NCBI GenBank assembly: GCA_023398375.1
Contig: JAEWSH010000054.1
Span: forward strand, 1 to 64,000
Length of the DNA: 64,000 bases
Origin: Bacillota bacterium
GTDB lineage: Bacteria; Bacillota; Clostridia; Lachnospirales; Lachnospiraceae
Reading direction: 5' to 3'
Shown: one piece after another, positions 62,726 to 64,000 of the stretch
Numbering within the stretch: the stretch's first letter is position 1
Layout: every line of letters starts with the position of its first letter
Notes under the pieces: model-generated
What the model was told of the DNA's origin: nothing
Database searches by the model: none
Seen by the model: the letters and a program-made list of their open reading frames with translations, nothing else
Program-made: the position numbers and the translations under genes

Positions 62726-64000
62726 ACTATTGTTTCAAATCCCATGGAATGGGATGCTTTTATTAGAATAATATCCTTAGGCCTTAAAATATTCCGTAGT
62801 TGCTGCATAATGGTGTCTTTATCTGCAAAATGATGTACTTCTGTAGTCATCGCACCTTTGTTATTTGCTTCTTCGGCACCTTTTTGCATATGTGCTGAGT
62901 ATGCACCTACACATAGTAATACATCAACTTTCTTTTCTGCTGCATAGCGGCCTATTTCTGTATGAAATTTATCGGTATCATCTCCAAGCTCCATCATGTC
63001 TCCCAGCATGGCAACTTTTCTGCCACGGGCTGTTGTTAAGAGGTCAATGCCTGCCTTCATTGATACCGGATTGGCGTTATAGCAGTCATCTATCAATACA
63101 TATTTTGCTGTCTGAATGATATTATTTCTGCCACTCATGGCCTTCACGGATGCAATTCCCTTTGCAATTTCATCTTTAGTTAATCCCAGTAAATTACCAA
63201 CTGCTGTTGCAGCCAGTGCATTATATATCATATGCTGTCCGGAAAGCGGTATTTCGGCTGCAAAAAAATCTGTGCTTATATGAATCTGACAACTACTTCC
63301 AAATAGTCCCTGATCAACTATATTCGTTGCAAATATTTGATTTTTATCAGAAAGTCCAAAGCGAATCGGTACTTTTCCATGCACCTCTTTTATAGTCTGC
63401 AACATATCATCATCGCCATTTATACATACACTGCCCTCTTCGGTCATAGACTCAAAGATCTCCGATTTGGCTTTTAATATGCCTTCCCTGGATTCCAGAA
63501 ATTCTAAATGACATTGTCCTATATTTGTCATAACACAGATATCCGGTTTTACTATCTGGGTCAATCTTGACATCTCGCCAAAATGATTGATACCCATCTC
63601 CAATACGGCAACTTCATGTTCTTTCCGAATCTTTAGTACCGTAAGCGGAACACCAACTTCGTTATTAAAATTCCCTGCTGTCTTTAGCACATTAAATTTC
63701 TGCTCCAGTACACCTGCGACAAATTCCTTTGTACTCGTCTTACCGACACTTCCGGTAATGCCAACTATCTTGATATCCAAGGTACTTCTATAATATGCAG
63801 CAATTTCTCGTAATGCAGTGAAACTGTTTTCCACAAGAATATAAGCAGGCACTTTATTTTCCGGTTCCGTTTCACAGATTACACACAATGCACCTTTCTC
63901 AAATACCTGTTCTATAAATTGATGTCCGTCTGATCTTTCCCCTTTTGTAGCGATAAATAGAAAATCTTTTTCTACCTGTCTGGAATCCAGTACTGCTCCG
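62701..64000 (-). CDS. murF: UDP-MurNAc-tripeptide--D-Ala-D-Ala ligase (5' end beyond window)
   Basis: The frame is open to the window edge, so the N-terminus lies beyond 64000; residues visible there (GAVLDSRQVEKDFLFIATKGERSDGHQFIE) are the MurF N-domain. Central ATP loop GITGSVGKTSTKEFV, then NFNNEVGVPLTVL, EMGINHFGEMSRL, DDCYNANPVSMKAGID and a C-terminal Rossmann domain ending SHSMGFETIVKAL. It adds D-Ala-D-Ala to the peptidoglycan precursor. The terminator stem overlaps its last codons. Confidence 0.94.
   Translation of the reverse strand, partial: GAVLDSRQVEKDFLFIATKGERSDGHQFIEQVFEKGALCVICETEPENKVPAYILVENSFTALREIAAYYRSTLDIKIVGITGSVGKTSTKEFVAGVLEQKFNVLKTAGNFNNEVGVPLTVLKIRKEHEVAVLEMGINHFGEMSRLTQIVKPDICVMTNIGQCHLEFLESREGILKAKSEIFESMTEEGSVCINGDDDMLQTIKEVHGKVPIRFGLSDKNQIFATNIVDQGLFGSSCQIHISTDFFAAEIPLSGQHMIYNALAATAVGNLLGLTKDEIAKGIASVKAMSGRNNIIQTAKYVLIDDCYNANPVSMKAGIDLLTTARGRKVAMLGDMMELGDDTDKFHTEIGRYAAEKKVDVLLCVGAYSAHMQKGAEEANNKGAMTTEVHHFADKDTIMQQLRNILRPKDIILIKASHSMGFETIVKALQEEC

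Overview
The window comes from a low-GC, spore-forming Gram-positive bacterium, most likely a Lachnospiraceae-type Clostridium relative. The chromosome carries spoIIID, a SipL-like spore coat protein, low-complexity Thr/Glu/Ala linkers on solute-binding lipoproteins, and an excellent sigma-28-type promoter that suggests motility. There is no rRNA, no tRNA and no CRISPR array. Reading is mostly leftward (minus strand), except for a rightward block at about 44.8-51.7 kb and a few single genes.

Bases ~346-19150 look like one integrated mobilizable element sitting against the 3' end of guaA. Its right half holds integrase, excisionase, an XRE regulator, a RepA-like helicase with iteron-like repeats, a TnpV-type protein, a ParM/ParR-like partition pair, MobC and a relaxase remnant. 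Several of these are damaged: parM has one in-frame TAA, and the relaxase lacks its catalytic core. The left half (0.4-10.3 kb) is AT-rich cargo. It holds a frameshifted PD-(D/E)XK nuclease-like gene, a ParB-like protein and a phosphoribosyltransferase-like protein in one operon; a 1244-residue STAND-type NTPase with an N-terminal nuclease-like domain; the tail of a restriction endonuclease; a DUF1016 nuclease; and a two-TM membrane protein. This is a layered defence-type island. The nuclease-ParB-PRTase operon is the best candidate for a poorly described system. A zinc metallopeptidase is a separate cargo gene at the right end. Nearly identical 19-base double repeats at both ends (346-364 and 19074-19092) are probable integrase arm sites.

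From 19.15 to 44.5 kb is ordinary chromosome: guaA, a MATE transporter, spoIIID, a collapsed sugar-transport locus (kinase fragment plus fused permeases), a proline-editing-domain protein, a secreted NlpC/P60 hydrolase, a foldase-like lipoprotein, cardiolipin synthase, murI, a GntR regulator and ispE. It ends in an intact alpha-galactoside locus: GH36, two permeases, two paralogous binding proteins, and a YesN/YesM-type two-component pair that probably controls them.

From 44.8 to 51.7 kb are a gene with a sigma-28-like promoter, two large fold-back DNA elements filling a 730-base gap, a cytidylate-kinase-like protein, and a complete livJHMGF branched-chain amino acid transporter. From 51.7 to 64 kb are the SipL-like protein, a lantibiotic-immunity-type ABC transporter with a divergent two-component system, the pyrC-pyrK-pyrD operon, a PrcB-type lipoprotein, plsC and a murF cut by the window end. 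A 32-base repeat links the 45.6 kb and 62.6 kb intergenic regions.
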